NCBI RefSeq assembly: GCF_900168325.1
Contig: NZ_FVZE01000002.1
Coordinates: forward strand, 124,001 to 188,000
DNA: 64,000 bases
Source: Novosphingobium mathurense
GTDB lineage: Bacteria; Pseudomonadota; Alphaproteobacteria; Sphingomonadales; Sphingomonadaceae
Reading direction: 5' to 3'
Part shown: piece by piece, positions 8,888-19,696 of the stretch
Position numbering within the stretch: position 1 is the stretch's first letter
Layout of the letters: each line of letters begins with the position of its first letter
The notes under the pieces: model-generated
The model's database searches: none
What the model was told of the DNA's origin: nothing
Seen by the model: the letters and a program-made list of their open reading frames with translations, nothing else
Translations under genes and position numbers: made by a program

Positions 8888-10135
8888 CTATAGCGACCGG
8901 ATATATTGCAGGGGATTAACGGGCTCGCCATCACGCCGCAGTTCGACGAGAACTTGCGGCTGGCCCGGGCCGGTCATGCCCAGCGGCGATCCGGCCACCA
9001 CCCGCTCGCCGACGTCGACATCGAGACGGGCAAGGCCGGTGACCAGCGAGGTCCAGCCGCCCTCGTGCTCGATGATGACGATGCGATCGTAGCCACGGTA
9101 GGGCCCGGCATAGGCGATGCGCCCCGGCGCGGGAGCGACTGCCTGGGCATTGGCGCGGGTCGCCAGGGTGATTCCGCGCGAACGGTTGAGGCTGGGCGCA
9201 TCCTCGCCGAAGCCGGTCACGACGCGACCGGTGACGGGCAGCATGTATGTGGGCAGCCCCTCGGGTGGGGTGACGAACTGCGAGGAAGCGATCACCTGCG
9301 CCTCTTCGGGGCGCGGCGGACGCATGATCGGCCCGGGCAGCGACGCAAGCTCTTCGCGCAGTTCGCCCTGCCTGCTCATCTCGTCGACGAGGTCGCCCAG
9401 GTCGCGCGCCTTTTCTGCCAGGGCCAGGGCGCGTTCGCTTTCACGCGCAGCGATGCCGGTGGCCTTGCGGCTGGCGAGCCGCTGGCGGGCTTCCAGGGTG
9501 GCCAGTTCGCTGCGCCGCCGGCGCATTTCCGCCTCGGCCATCTTCAGGTCGTTGGCCGCGGCCCGGGCATTGCGCTCCAGCGCCCGACCGCGCTCGATCT
9601 CGCTGCGCAGGGAGGCGGTGCGGCGCTGCACTTCGGGCAGCATCGTATCGAGCAGGGCGCGCAGGTAGACGGCATCGCGTACCGATCCCGGCCGCAGCAG
9701 GGCGAGCAAGGGGGGGCGGCGCGACAGGCGCTGAAGCGCCCCGGTCAGCCCGGCCAGCGGCGCCTGTCGCTCGGCCAGCCGCGCGCGCAGTTCGGCCCGC
9801 TGCGAGGCGACGAGCCGGACCTTCGCCGTCAGTACCGCGATTGCCGCTTCGGTCTGCTGGATGCGGGCGGCGACAGCGGCGGCCTCACGCGCGGTCCTTT
9901 CGGCCTGCTGGGATACCTGCCGGGCCTGCTTCTCGAGCTTTTCGGCGCGTTGGCGTGCGGCATCGCCTTCGCGGCGCGCGGCGAGCATGTCTTCTTGTGC
10001 CTTCGTGGCATCGACGGCCGGATTGAGCACGGCAAACGCGCCCACCTGGCCAAGCCCGCGGTTCGCAACCACGGCGGCGCACAGCCCCAGGCCGGCAGCG
10101 GAAACGAGCAGGATCTTGCGCGAAGCGGGCGTCAC
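8888..10135 (-). CDS. EnvC-like murein hydrolase activator with degenerate LytM domain
   Basis: A periplasmic factor of the EnvC/M23 family. The 415 residues carry an N-terminal membrane-spanning or signal segment (about 8-27), a long Ala/Arg/Glu-rich coiled coil (about 40-260), and a C-terminal LytM fold (about 300-412). The zinc-ligand motifs of active LytM enzymes are gone: the HxGxD position reads RGITLA, and HLHFE reads VLVELR. As in E. coli EnvC, it should therefore activate amidases rather than cut peptidoglycan itself. It lies 144 bp upstream of ctpA on the same strand. Confidence 0.88.
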   Translation of the reverse strand: MTPASRKILLVSAAGLGLCAAVVANRGLGQVGAFAVLNPAVDATKAQEDMLAARREGDAARQRAEKLEKQARQVSQQAERTAREAAAVAARIQQTEAAIAVLTAKVRLVASQRAELRARLAERQAPLAGLTGALQRLSRRPPLLALLRPGSVRDAVYLRALLDTMLPEVQRRTASLRSEIERGRALERNARAAANDLKMAEAEMRRRRSELATLEARQRLASRKATGIAARESERALALAEKARDLGDLVDEMSRQGELREELASLPGPIMRPPRPEEAQVIASSQFVTPPEGLPTYMLPVTGRVVTGFGEDAPSLNRSRGITLATRANAQAVAPAPGRIAYAGPYRGYDRIVIIEHEGGWTSLVTGLARLDVDVGERVVAGSPLGMTGPGQPQVLVELRRDGEPVNPLQYIRSL

Positions 10136-10230
10136 ACCCGGTTAACTAGAGCGCCCATGCGCAAAAGGAAATGATCGGTGCGCGGCCGAACTGGGGAAGA
10201 TCGCGCGCGAGAATCCGAGGCCACGAACAA

Positions 10231-10266
10231 AAGAAGGGGCCGGCGTTCCCACGCGCCGGCCCCTTT
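10231..10266 (-). terminator. Terminator downstream of the OmpA-like gene
   Basis: On the minus strand a GGGGCCGGCG/CGCCGGCCCC stem with a short loop is followed by TTCTTTTG. It lies 26 bp beyond the stop of the OmpA-like lipoprotein gene. Confidence 0.8.
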
Positions 10267-10291
10267 CCCGTCCCGTCTACGGGTTGAGCTT

Positions 10292-10966
10292 TTAACGAGC
10301 GGCGGCGGCCTCGTCAGTCGTCACCGGCGTGATCTTGATTTCCACGCGGCGGTTGAGCGCGCGGCCTTCGGGGGTCGAGTTATCGGCCACCGGGTAGTTT
10401 TCGCCCATGCCCTGGGTCTGGATGCGCGCGGAGGAAACGCCGCGCGAGATCAGGTAGCGGCCGACGGAATCGGCGCGACGCTTGGACAGGTCCATGTTGT
10501 AGGCGTCCGAACCGGTCGAATCGGTGTGGCCGTAGACGTCGATCAGGCTGTTGGGATACTGGATCATGCTCTGCGCGACCTTGTCGAGCGTCGCCTGGAA
10601 CGAGGGGCTGATCGCGGTCGAATCGACGGCGAAGGTCACGTCGGGCAAGTTCACGAGGATGCCGTCGCCTTCCTGGCTGACATCGACGCCCGAACCGGCG
10701 GTCTGTTCCTTCAGTTCCTTGATCTGCTTGTCCATCTGGTAGCCGACCACGCCGCCGGCGACACCGCCGATGCCAGCGCCGACGATGCGGGCGGTCTTTC
10801 CGCCGATCACACTGCCCAGCAGGTAGCCAAGACCGGCACCGCCCACGCCGCCGATGGCGGTGCGTGAAACCTTGCGCTCGCCGGTGTTCGGATCGGTGAC
10901 GCAGCCCGATACGGCGATCAGCGAAATGGCGGCGGCAGTTGCCGTGAACAGGCGAGTTCTTTTCAT
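10292..10966 (-). CDS. OmpA-family lipoprotein with glycine-zipper segment
   Basis: Probable outer-membrane lipoprotein that binds peptidoglycan. The 224 residues from the ATG at 10966 start with a signal peptide and lipobox ending at Cys22 (IAVSGC). A Gly-rich double hydrophobic segment (about 40-80, with GGVGGAGLGYLLGSVIGG) is followed by a C-terminal OmpA domain. Its peptidoglycan-binding signature is seen in DVYGHTDSTGSDAYN and LSKRRADSVGRYL. An EcfG-type promoter match (GGAAC-N16-CGTT) lies 86-110 bp upstream, so it is likely induced in the general stress response. Gly-zipper OmpA lipoproteins of this kind (YiaD-like) are usual single-gene units. Confidence 0.9.
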   Translation of the reverse strand: MKRTRLFTATAAAISLIAVSGCVTDPNTGERKVSRTAIGGVGGAGLGYLLGSVIGGKTARIVGAGIGGVAGGVVGYQMDKQIKELKEQTAGSGVDVSQEGDGILVNLPDVTFAVDSTAISPSFQATLDKVAQSMIQYPNSLIDVYGHTDSTGSDAYNMDLSKRRADSVGRYLISRGVSSARIQTQGMGENYPVADNSTPEGRALNRRVEIKITPVTTDEAAAAR

Positions 10967-11051
10967 GGTCTTGGCCCTTCCTCTGTCATAGCGATCTTCG
11001 CATTCATCTGTGTAGTAGTGAACATGAATGGCGAATTGATGATGCCCGCCA

Positions 11052-11076
11052 AACGCTTGGGCCTCGCCTATGTTCC
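11052..11076 (-). promoter_or_regulatory. EcfG (general stress sigma) promoter for the OmpA-like lipoprotein
   Basis: On the minus strand GGAAC (11076-11072), a 16-nt spacer and CGTTT (11055-11051) match the alphaproteobacterial EcfG consensus GGAAC-N16/17-CGTT exactly. The site faces the OmpA-like gene and implies a leader of roughly 80 nt. Confidence 0.7.
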
Positions 11077-11161
11077 AGAGGCACGTTTCTCTTGTGAGCG
11101 TTTGTTGCCGGCCAACGCAGCGCTTCGCTATTGCGGAAATCTCTGCTAGCGCAGGGACATT

Positions 11162-12496
11162 GTGACGCCCTTTCCCTGGACCGACCTCCTCATCATCGCC
11201 GGCCTGATTCTGCTGAACGGCCTGTTTTCCATGTCCGAGCTGGCGATCGTGTCCGCCCGGGCGGCGCGCCTCAAGGTGTCCGCCGACAAGGGCAGCAAGG
11301 CGGCGCAGACCGCGCTCGATCTTGCGTCGGACCCTGGCAAGTTCCTCTCCACGGTGCAGATCGGCATTACCCTGATCGGCATCATTGCCGGCGCCTATTC
11401 GGGCGCCAGCCTGGGTGAACCGGTGGGCCAGCGGCTGGCGCTGCTGGGCGTTCCGGACCATGTATCCAGCCAGATCGGCTTTGCCCTCGTCATCATTGCG
11501 ACGACCTACGGCAGCCTCGTGATCGGCGAACTGGTACCCAAGCAGCTTGCCCTGCGCACAGCGGAGCCGGTGGCGATCATCATGGCCCGGCCGATGGCAT
11601 TGCTGGCAAAGATCATGGCGCCCTTCGTCTGGCTGCTCGACAAGTCATCGGGCCTGATCCTGCGCCTGCTGGCGGTGCGCCGAGGCGGGGAAGAGCAGCT
11701 GACCGCCGAGGAACTGCACATGATCTTCGCCGAGGCGACCCGTTCGGGTGCGATCGACGAAGACGAGCGGGCGATGATGGCAGGGGTGATGAAACTGGCC
11801 GACCGGCCGGTGCGCGAACTGATGACCCCGCGCAACCAGATTGACTGGATCGACGTCGATTCCACCAGCGAGGAACTGCGTGCGCGCATCGCCGGGTCGC
11901 CGCATTCGCTGTTGCCGGTGGCCGACGAGGACGTGCCCGACAAGGTACTGGGTATCCTCAAGGTGCGCGAAGTCCTCGCCGCGCTCGTCGAAGGGCGCGA
12001 GGTCGATATCCGCGCGATGATGAAGAAGGCAGAGGTCATCCCCGACCAGCTCGATGCGATGGACGCGCTTCGCAAGTTACAGCAGGCGGAAGTCTCGATG
12101 GCCGTGGTCCATGACGAGTACGGCCACCTTGAAGGCGTGGTGACGCCTTCGGACATGCTTGCCGCGCTGGCCGGCAGTTTCGTCAGCCATCAGGACGAAG
12201 GCGACGAGCCGATGGTCGTCGAACGCGCCGACGGTTCACTGCTCGTATCGGGTTCGATGCCGGCCGATGCCTTTGCCGAGCGGCTGGACATCGATCTGTC
12301 GCATGACCGCGAATATGCCACCGTGGCCGGCTTCGTGCTTGCGGTCCTGAAGAAAGTCCCGCGCGAGGGTGAAGTCTTCTCCGAACAGGGCTGGCGCTTC
12401 GAAGTCGTCGACATGGACGGCCTGCGCATCGACAAGCTCCTCGTCGAGATGGAGGACTCCGAGGCCGGAGACGACGGGGTTACAGGCGACGGCTGA
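11162..12496 (+). CDS. Hemolysin/CorC-type transporter: DUF21 membrane domain plus CBS pair
   Basis: Member of the CNNM/HlyC-CorC family of inner-membrane proteins linked to Mg or Co transport. From a GTG start, 444 residues comprise an N-terminal DUF21 domain (about 1-190) with three to four helices, a tandem CBS domain (about 215-335; VHDEYGHLEGVVTPSD is the second CBS signature), and a C-terminal transporter-associated domain (about 350-435). The old name hemolysin is historical. It is transcribed divergently from the OmpA-like gene across a 195-bp gap. Substrate is inferred from family only. Confidence 0.88.
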   Translation: MTPFPWTDLLIIAGLILLNGLFSMSELAIVSARAARLKVSADKGSKAAQTALDLASDPGKFLSTVQIGITLIGIIAGAYSGASLGEPVGQRLALLGVPDHVSSQIGFALVIIATTYGSLVIGELVPKQLALRTAEPVAIIMARPMALLAKIMAPFVWLLDKSSGLILRLLAVRRGGEEQLTAEELHMIFAEATRSGAIDEDERAMMAGVMKLADRPVRELMTPRNQIDWIDVDSTSEELRARIAGSPHSLLPVADEDVPDKVLGILKVREVLAALVEGREVDIRAMMKKAEVIPDQLDAMDALRKLQQAEVSMAVVHDEYGHLEGVVTPSDMLAALAGSFVSHQDEGDEPMVVERADGSLLVSGSMPADAFAERLDIDLSHDREYATVAGFVLAVLKKVPREGEVFSEQGWRFEVVDMDGLRIDKLLVEMEDSEAGDDGVTGDG

Positions 12497-12607
12497 TCGC
12501 GGCGAGGTCAGGCCGTAGGGTTCCGGATGGCAGCGCCTGCCACTCGCTGTGGCACTTGGCAGTCCAGGCCAGCCATGACCGCTTCTCGCAACCGGGCATT
12601 CTGCCAA

Positions 12608-12640
12608 CAAAAAAGGCCGGAGCAATCGCCCCGGCCCTTT
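12608..12640. terminator. Terminator between convergent genes
   Basis: GGCCGG/CCGGCC stem extended by a GC-rich loop. On the minus strand it is followed by a long T run (TTTTTTG), ending the ileS-lspA-DUF3035 run; on the plus strand the T run is short. Confidence 0.8.
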
Positions 12641-12658
12641 CGCATTCCGATGTGGCAA

Positions 12659-13075
12659 TCAGCCGCCGATGGCGGTCTGCGCGTCGCGTCCGTCGCCTTC
12701 CGGGGCGGAGAGGATCTGGCGGGTGACCTGACCCTTCGCGACCGTGTAGGTCGCGGGATCGCCGACCGTCGAGCGGATTGCCGGATCGGGCGTGCCGGCC
12801 ATGCCGAGCGTGGTCTTCTCGATTTCGCTGCGGGCCTGCGGGCCGCCGAACATCGCGTCGAGCGTCTGCTGCTGCAGCGTGCCGTCGGTCGGGCGCGGCT
12901 GGCCTTCCTTGGGCGGGCTCAGCGAGAAATCTGGCGGCACGACCAGCGGCGACTGGCGCTGCACCGCGAACTCGTCGGGACGGTTGCGGTTGAACAGGCC
13001 GGTGCTGCCGCAGCCGGACAGGAACACGGCGCCTGCAGTGACGAGTACGAGGGCGCCAGTTTTCATCTTGGGCAT
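12659..13075 (-). CDS. DUF3035-type lipoprotein
   Basis: Small predicted outer-membrane lipoprotein of 138 residues. The signal peptide ends in a lipobox with Cys22 (FLSGC). The mature region contains the family-typical RPDEFAV followed by PLVVPPDF and a Pro-rich stretch. Function unknown. The start at 13075 lies 4 bp after the lspA stop and has GGAG upstream, so it is the last gene of the ileS-lspA unit. This is notable because LspA would process this protein's own signal peptide. A second in-frame ATG three codons later is possible. Confidence 0.85.
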   Translation of the reverse strand: MPKMKTGALVLVTAGAVFLSGCGSTGLFNRNRPDEFAVQRQSPLVVPPDFSLSPPKEGQPRPTDGTLQQQTLDAMFGGPQARSEIEKTTLGMAGTPDPAIRSTVGDPATYTVAKGQVTRQILSAPEGDGRDAQTAIGG

Positions 13076-13079
13076 CAAA

Positions 13080-13598
13080 TCAACTCTCCGGGGCCGTTTC
13101 GACCGTTGAATCAGGCTTCTCGCGCGAAAGCAGGGATCGGGCAAGGATAATCAGGACGCCGATGGTAATGGCGGCATCGGCGATATTGAAGATCAGGAAG
13201 GGACGAAAATCCCCGAAATGCAAGTCGGCATAGTCGATCACGTAGCCGAACAGGAAACGGTCGCGGATATTGCCGAGCGCGCCGCCGAGCACGAGGGCCA
13301 GCGCGGCAATGTCGGCCATCTTGCGCTCGCGCAGCAGCCAGACGAACACGAAGGTCGCGATTGCCGCAGTCATCGCCACGAGCGCCCAGCGCCCCTCGGT
13401 CGACCCGGCGGTGAACAGGCCAAGCGAAACGCCGAAGTTCTGCGTCCAGTTGAGGTCGAAGAACGGCAGCAGCTCGATGACCTGCACTTCGCGAAGGTTG
13501 AGGCCCTTCACCACCCAGGATTTGAAGCCCTGGTCGATGAGGAAGACCACGGCCGCGATCAGCAGGCCCAGCAGTCGGTTGCGCAAGAGGCGGTTCAC
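13080..13598 (-). CDS. lspA: Lipoprotein signal peptidase (signal peptidase II)
   Basis: Inner-membrane aspartyl protease that removes the signal peptides of prolipoproteins. The GTG start at 13598 overlaps the ileS stop by 4 bp (GTGA), giving 172 residues with four transmembrane helices. Catalytic-Asp motifs are GNIRDR in the third conserved block and NIADAAI in the fourth; the NFGVSLG segment is block two. The ileS-lspA coupling is widespread in bacteria. Several substrates lie in this window: the OmpA-like, DUF3035, DUF3576, LptE and phytase lipoproteins. Confidence 0.95.
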   Translation of the reverse strand: MNRLLRNRLLGLLIAAVVFLIDQGFKSWVVKGLNLREVQVIELLPFFDLNWTQNFGVSLGLFTAGSTEGRWALVAMTAAIATFVFVWLLRERKMADIAALALVLGGALGNIRDRFLFGYVIDYADLHFGDFRPFLIFNIADAAITIGVLIILARSLLSREKPDSTVETAPES

Positions 13599-16462
13599 GC
13601 AGGGTGTTCCATCGCGCCCACGACATCGTCGCAGCGATCGCACAGGGCACCGTCCTCGGAAACTTCCGGCAGGTGGCGCCAGCAGCGGCCGCACTTGTGG
13701 TGGGAAGTCGGGGACGCAGACACGGCATCGCCTTGCCCGCGGGTCACTGTCGCTGTGATGAACAGCTCGGCGAAGTCGGCTTCGGGGGCCGATGCCGGGA
13801 CGGTCACTTCGGCAGCGAGGCTGGAGCCGACGATCTTTTCGCGGCGCAGCGGTTCGATCGCTTCGGTCACCTTCTCGCGCAGGTCGCGCAAGGAATTCCA
13901 GCGCGCAAGGTCGGCCTCGACCTCGGGGATCACGGGCCATTCGAGCAGGTGGACGCTGTCGGCATCGGGATAGCGCGTGCCCCAGACTTCCTCGGCGGTG
14001 AAGACGATCACCGGCGCGGCATAGCGGATCAGCGCATGGAACAGCGTGTCGAGGACGGTGCGATAGGCGCGCCGCTTCGGATCCGTCGGCGCATCGCAGT
14101 AGAGGCAGTCCTTGCGGATGTCGAAGAAGAAGGCCGACAGGTCCTCGTTGCAGAAGTCGATCAGCGAGCGCACGTACTCGTTGAAGTCGTAGTCGTGGAC
14201 CGCCTGGTGCAGCGTCTTGTCGAGCTTGCCGAGCAGGGCGAGCACATAGCGCTCCAGTTCCGGCATCGCTTCGACGGGCAGGCGTTCGGCTTCGTCGAAG
14301 TCGGCGAGCGCGCCCAGCATGTAGCGGAAGGTGTTGCGCAGGCGGCGGTACTGGTCCGCCACGCCCTTGAGGATCTCGTCGCCGATGCGGTGGTCTTCGG
14401 TGAAGTCGACCGAGAGCGCCCAGAGCCGGATGATGTCGGCGCCGTACTGCTCCATGACCTTGAGCGGGCTGACCGTGTTGCCCAGCGACTTGGACATCTT
14501 CATGCCCTTGGCGTCCATCGTGAAGCCGTGGGTGAGGATGGCCTTGTAAGGCGCATGGCCGCGCGTCGCGCAGGCTTCGAGCAGCGAGGACTGGAACCAG
14601 CCGCGGTGCTGGTCGGAACCTTCGAGGTAGAGATCGGCGATCGGGCCGACGTGATCCCCGTGCGGGGCCAGTTCGGGCCACTTGCCGCTTTCGAGGACGA
14701 AGGCGTGGGTCGAACCGGAATCGAACCAGACGTCGAGAATGTCGGTGACGCGCTCGTAGTCGTCGGCCTTGTAGTCAGGGCCTAGGAATTCCTGCGCGCG
14801 GGCTTCGCTCCAGGCATCGACGCCCGATTCGCGGATGGCGTTGATGATGCGGGCGTTGACCTCGGCGTCGACGAGGTATTCGCCGGTTTCGCGGTTGACG
14901 AACAGGGTGATCGGCACGCCCCAGGCGCGCTGTCGCGAAAGCACCCAGTCAGGGCGGCCTTCGACCATCGAACCGATGCGGTTGCGACCCTTTTCGGGAA
15001 CGAAGCGGGTGTCTGCAATCGCCTGCACCGCCGCCTGGCGCAGCGTCGGTGCAGCGCCCTCTTCCTCGTCCAGCCGGTCGACCGCGCCGCCTTCGCCTTC
15101 CCAGCGCTGCTCGGCGCGGGTGGTGGCGGGCAGGTGGCCCAGCGCCTTGTCCATCGGCACGAACCACTGCGGCGTGCAGCGGAAAATCACCTTGGCCTTG
15201 GACCGCCAAGAGTGCGGATAGGAGTGGCTGTAGTCCGCGCTGGCCGCCAGCAGGCCGCCGGCTTCGCGCAGGTCGTTGCAGATCGGGCCGTCGGGCGCGT
15301 TGAACTTCGGGTTGATGACCGAGCCTTCGCCGCCGAGCCAGCCCCAGTCCTCGCGGTAGCGGCCGTCGCCCTCGACTGCGAACTTGGGGCTGATCCCGTT
15401 CGCCTTGCACAGGTCGAAGTCGTCCTCGCCGTGGTCGGGGGCCATGTGGACGAAGCCGGTGCCGCTTTCGGTGGTGACGAAGCTGGAGCCGTCGAGCAGC
15501 GGGCGCGGTTCGGCGAAGAAGCCGCCCAGCGCATGCATCGGATGGCGCACCTTGGTACCCGCAAGCGAAGCGCCCTTGATGAAGAAGTGCAGCTTGTGGC
15601 TTTCGGCGCCGATGCGCTTGAGAAAGTTTTCGACGAGCGGTTCGGCGACCATGTAGCGCGCGCCGCCATCGACCTCGATCATGTGGTAATCGATGTGCCT
15701 GCCATAGGCGATCGCCTGGTTGACGGGGATCGTCCAGGGCGTGGTCGTCCAGATTACCACCGAGGCGCCGAGCAGGTCCTCGTCCTCGGCCTCGACGATC
15801 TCGAAGGCGACGTCGATCTGGGTGGAGACGATGTCCTCGTACTCGACCTCGGCCTCGGCCAGCGCGGTCTTTTCGACCGGGCTCCACATCACCGGCTTGG
15901 CGCCGCGGTAGAGCATGTCGTTCTCGGCGAACTTGAGCAGTTCGGTGACGATCGTCGCCTCGGCGGCGAAGTCCATCGTCAGGTAGGGCTTGTCCCAATG
16001 GCCGTTGACGCCCAGCCGCTTGAGCTGTTCGCGCTGCACGTCGACCCAGCTCTGCGCATAGGCGCGGCATTCGGCTCGGAATTCCTCGGCCGGGACTTCG
16101 TCCTTGTTCTTCTTCTTCTTGCGGTACTGCTCCTCGACCTTCCACTCGATCGGCAGGCCGTGGCAGTCCCAGCCCGGAACGTAGGGCGCGTCCTTGCCCA
16201 GCAGCGTCTGGGTCCGCGCGACCATGTCCTTGAGGATGTGGTTGAGCGCATGGCCGATGTGCATGTCGCCGTTGGCGTAGGGCGGGCCGTCATGCAGGAT
16301 GAACTTGTCGCGGCCCGCGCGGGCCTCGCGCGTGCGGGCGTAAATGTCCTGTTCCTGCCAGCGCGCAAGAATGCCCGGCTCCTTCTGGGGGAGCCCGGCC
16401 TTCATCGGGAAATCGGTCTTCGGCAGGAAGACGGTGTTACGATAATCGCGCTGTTCGGTCAT
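13595..16462 (-). CDS. ileS: Isoleucyl-tRNA synthetase
   Basis: Class I synthetase that charges tRNA-Ile. The 955 residues match the usual length. HIGH is at residues 68-71 and KMSKS follows in KGMKMSKSLGN. Between them lies the CP1 editing domain (WTTTPWTIP). The C-terminal zinc finger is present as CGRCW...CDRC, which marks the bacterial type. A Lys-rich patch (KKKKNK) lies near residue 120. The gene is preceded by a 186-bp gap after ribF in which I found no clear leader structure, and it overlaps lspA at its 3' end. Confidence 0.97.
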   Translation of the reverse strand: MTEQRDYRNTVFLPKTDFPMKAGLPQKEPGILARWQEQDIYARTREARAGRDKFILHDGPPYANGDMHIGHALNHILKDMVARTQTLLGKDAPYVPGWDCHGLPIEWKVEEQYRKKKKNKDEVPAEEFRAECRAYAQSWVDVQREQLKRLGVNGHWDKPYLTMDFAAEATIVTELLKFAENDMLYRGAKPVMWSPVEKTALAEAEVEYEDIVSTQIDVAFEIVEAEDEDLLGASVVIWTTTPWTIPVNQAIAYGRHIDYHMIEVDGGARYMVAEPLVENFLKRIGAESHKLHFFIKGASLAGTKVRHPMHALGGFFAEPRPLLDGSSFVTTESGTGFVHMAPDHGEDDFDLCKANGISPKFAVEGDGRYREDWGWLGGEGSVINPKFNAPDGPICNDLREAGGLLAASADYSHSYPHSWRSKAKVIFRCTPQWFVPMDKALGHLPATTRAEQRWEGEGGAVDRLDEEEGAAPTLRQAAVQAIADTRFVPEKGRNRIGSMVEGRPDWVLSRQRAWGVPITLFVNRETGEYLVDAEVNARIINAIRESGVDAWSEARAQEFLGPDYKADDYERVTDILDVWFDSGSTHAFVLESGKWPELAPHGDHVGPIADLYLEGSDQHRGWFQSSLLEACATRGHAPYKAILTHGFTMDAKGMKMSKSLGNTVSPLKVMEQYGADIIRLWALSVDFTEDHRIGDEILKGVADQYRRLRNTFRYMLGALADFDEAERLPVEAMPELERYVLALLGKLDKTLHQAVHDYDFNEYVRSLIDFCNEDLSAFFFDIRKDCLYCDAPTDPKRRAYRTVLDTLFHALIRYAAPVIVFTAEEVWGTRYPDADSVHLLEWPVIPEVEADLARWNSLRDLREKVTEAIEPLRREKIVGSSLAAEVTVPASAPEADFAELFITATVTRGQGDAVSASPTSHHKCGRCWRHLPEVSEDGALCDRCDDVVGAMEHPA

Positions 16463-16648
16463 GATCGGCGGGCGTTAGAGCAATCTGCGGCTTCGGAAAA
16501 GGGTGCGCATTCGTGTCGAGCGCCAGTTCCGCCAGATTGGAGCAGAATCGGACAGGGCTGAGCTACCGATTTGTACCGGGCCGCTCTCACCGTGTCCGGC
16601 GAGGGCCCGGGGCTGATCGCGTGGCGCTGGCCTGCAAAGACCGGCGTT

Positions 16649-17581
16649 TCAGGCTACGCCCGCCAGCAGTTCTCGGGCCTTTGCACAGTCGAGCGTCATC
16701 TGCGCGATCAGCGCGTCGAGCGAGTCGAACTTTGCCTCTGCACGCAGGTAGTGGTGGAAGGCGATTTCGATTTCCTGGCCGTAGAGGTCTCCGGAGAAGT
16801 CGAAGAAATGCGGCTCGAGCAGTTCGCGCGGGGGATCGAAGGTCGGGCGTATGCCGATGTTGGCGGCGCCGAGCACGGTGCGCCCGCCGGGCAGGTGACC
16901 GGTCACGGCGTAGATGCCGTAGCGCGGACGCAGGTACGTGCCCATTTCGAGGTTCGCGGTCGGGAAACCGATCACGCGGCCGCGCTTGTCGCCGTGCTGG
17001 ACGACGCCGCGGATGGCGAAGGGGCGGGTCAGCAGGCGCTTGACCGTCTCGCACTCGCCGGCGCGCAACGCGTCGCGGATGCGGCTGGAACTGATCGGGC
17101 CGCCATCATCGTGCACCGCCCCGACCGAACGCGAAGCGATGCCGAAGCGCGGGCCCATTTCGCGCAGGACGCAAGGATTGCCGCCGCGGCCCTTGCCGAA
17201 AGTGAAGTCATCCCCGGTCACGACCCCGGCAGCGCCGAGCTGGCCGGCCAGGATCGCCTCGATCCAGTGCTCCGCCGTCATGTTCGCCATCGCCGCGTCG
17301 AAATGGAATACGAGCATGGCATCGGCTCCGGCGGCCGCGAAGAGTTCCTGCCGCTGGTCGAGACTGGTGAGCCGGAACGGTTCGGCATCGGGCTGGAAAT
17401 AACGCACCGGGTGGGGATCGAAGGTGGCCACCACGGCCGGACGGCCTTCAGCCCGGGCCCAGGCGATCGCTTCGCCGACCACGGCCTGATGGCCCTGGTG
17501 GAATCCGTCGAAGTTGCCCAGCGCGACGATCGCGCCGCGGCAGGATTCGGGGATGGGGTCGCGGTTGTCGAGGCGAATCAT
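16649..17581 (-). CDS. ribF: Bifunctional riboflavin kinase/FAD synthetase
   Basis: Converts riboflavin to FMN and then to FAD. The 310 residues from the ATG at 17581 show the N-terminal FMN adenylyltransferase domain (about 15-185; GNFDGFHQGH is the nucleotidyltransferase motif, ISSSRIRDAL the second) and the C-terminal flavokinase domain (about 190-308; KRGRVIGFPTAN binds ATP and Mg). An upstream in-frame extension overlapping folA is not needed. It lies 11 bp after folA and 186 bp before ileS in a long same-strand run. Confidence 0.95.
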   Translation of the reverse strand: MIRLDNRDPIPESCRGAIVALGNFDGFHQGHQAVVGEAIAWARAEGRPAVVATFDPHPVRYFQPDAEPFRLTSLDQRQELFAAAGADAMLVFHFDAAMANMTAEHWIEAILAGQLGAAGVVTGDDFTFGKGRGGNPCVLREMGPRFGIASRSVGAVHDDGGPISSSRIRDALRAGECETVKRLLTRPFAIRGVVQHGDKRGRVIGFPTANLEMGTYLRPRYGIYAVTGHLPGGRTVLGAANIGIRPTFDPPRELLEPHFFDFSGDLYGQEIEIAFHHYLRAEAKFDSLDALIAQMTLDCAKARELLAGVA

Positions 17582-17592
17582 GTCTTCTGGGC

Positions 17593-19151
<1,559 letters not shown>

Positions 19152-19209
19152 TGGCCCGGGAGTGTGCTTTCTTGGTCTGGGGGTGGAACGAATGCGTTTC
19201 GGCTGCCGG

Positions 19210-19695
19210 TCAGGAGGGGCGCTCGGCCACACTCTCGGTCTGCTCGGCGCGGAATGCCTTGAGGCGTTCGGCCAGTTCGGCATCGCCGGTGGACAGGATC
19301 GAGGCGGCAAGCAGGCCGGCATTGGCCGCGCCCGCTTCACCTATCGCCAGGGTGCCGACCGGAATGCCGGCCGGCATCTGCACGATCGAGAGCAGGCTGT
19401 CCTGCCCCGACAGCGCCTTGGACTGGACCGGCACGCCCAGCACCGGCAGGTGTGTCATCGAGGCGACCATGCCGGGCAGGTGCGCTGCGCCGCCGGCTCC
19501 GGCGATGATCACCTTGAAGCCTTCGTCCTCGGCGCTTTTTGCGAAGGCGACGAGACGGTCGGGCGTGCGGTGCGCGGAAACGATGCGCGCGTCATAGGCC
19601 ACGCCCAGCTTGTCGAGCATGGCGGCGGCGCGCTGCATGGTCGGCCAGTCGGACTGGCTGCCCATGATGATCGCGACAGTCGGCTGTTCGCTCAC
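19210..19695 (-). CDS. purE: 5-(carboxyamino)imidazole ribonucleotide mutase
   Basis: Class I PurE moves the carboxylate of N5-CAIR to give CAIR. The 161 residues show [10 protein letters not shown] (phosphate-binding loop), SAHRTPDR with the catalytic His, and [15 protein letters not shown]. It starts one base beyond the gpmA stop and precedes purK, so the two successive purine enzymes are made from one message. Confidence 0.96.
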   Translation of the reverse strand: MSEQPTVAIIMGSQSDWPTMQRAAAMLDKLGVAYDARIVSAHRTPDRLVAFAKSAEDEGFKVIIAGAGGAAHLPGMVASMTHLPVLGVPVQSKALSGQDSLLSIVQMPAGIPVGTLAIGEAGAANAGLLAASILSTGDAELAERLKAFRAEQTESVAERPS

Positions 19696-19696
19696 C

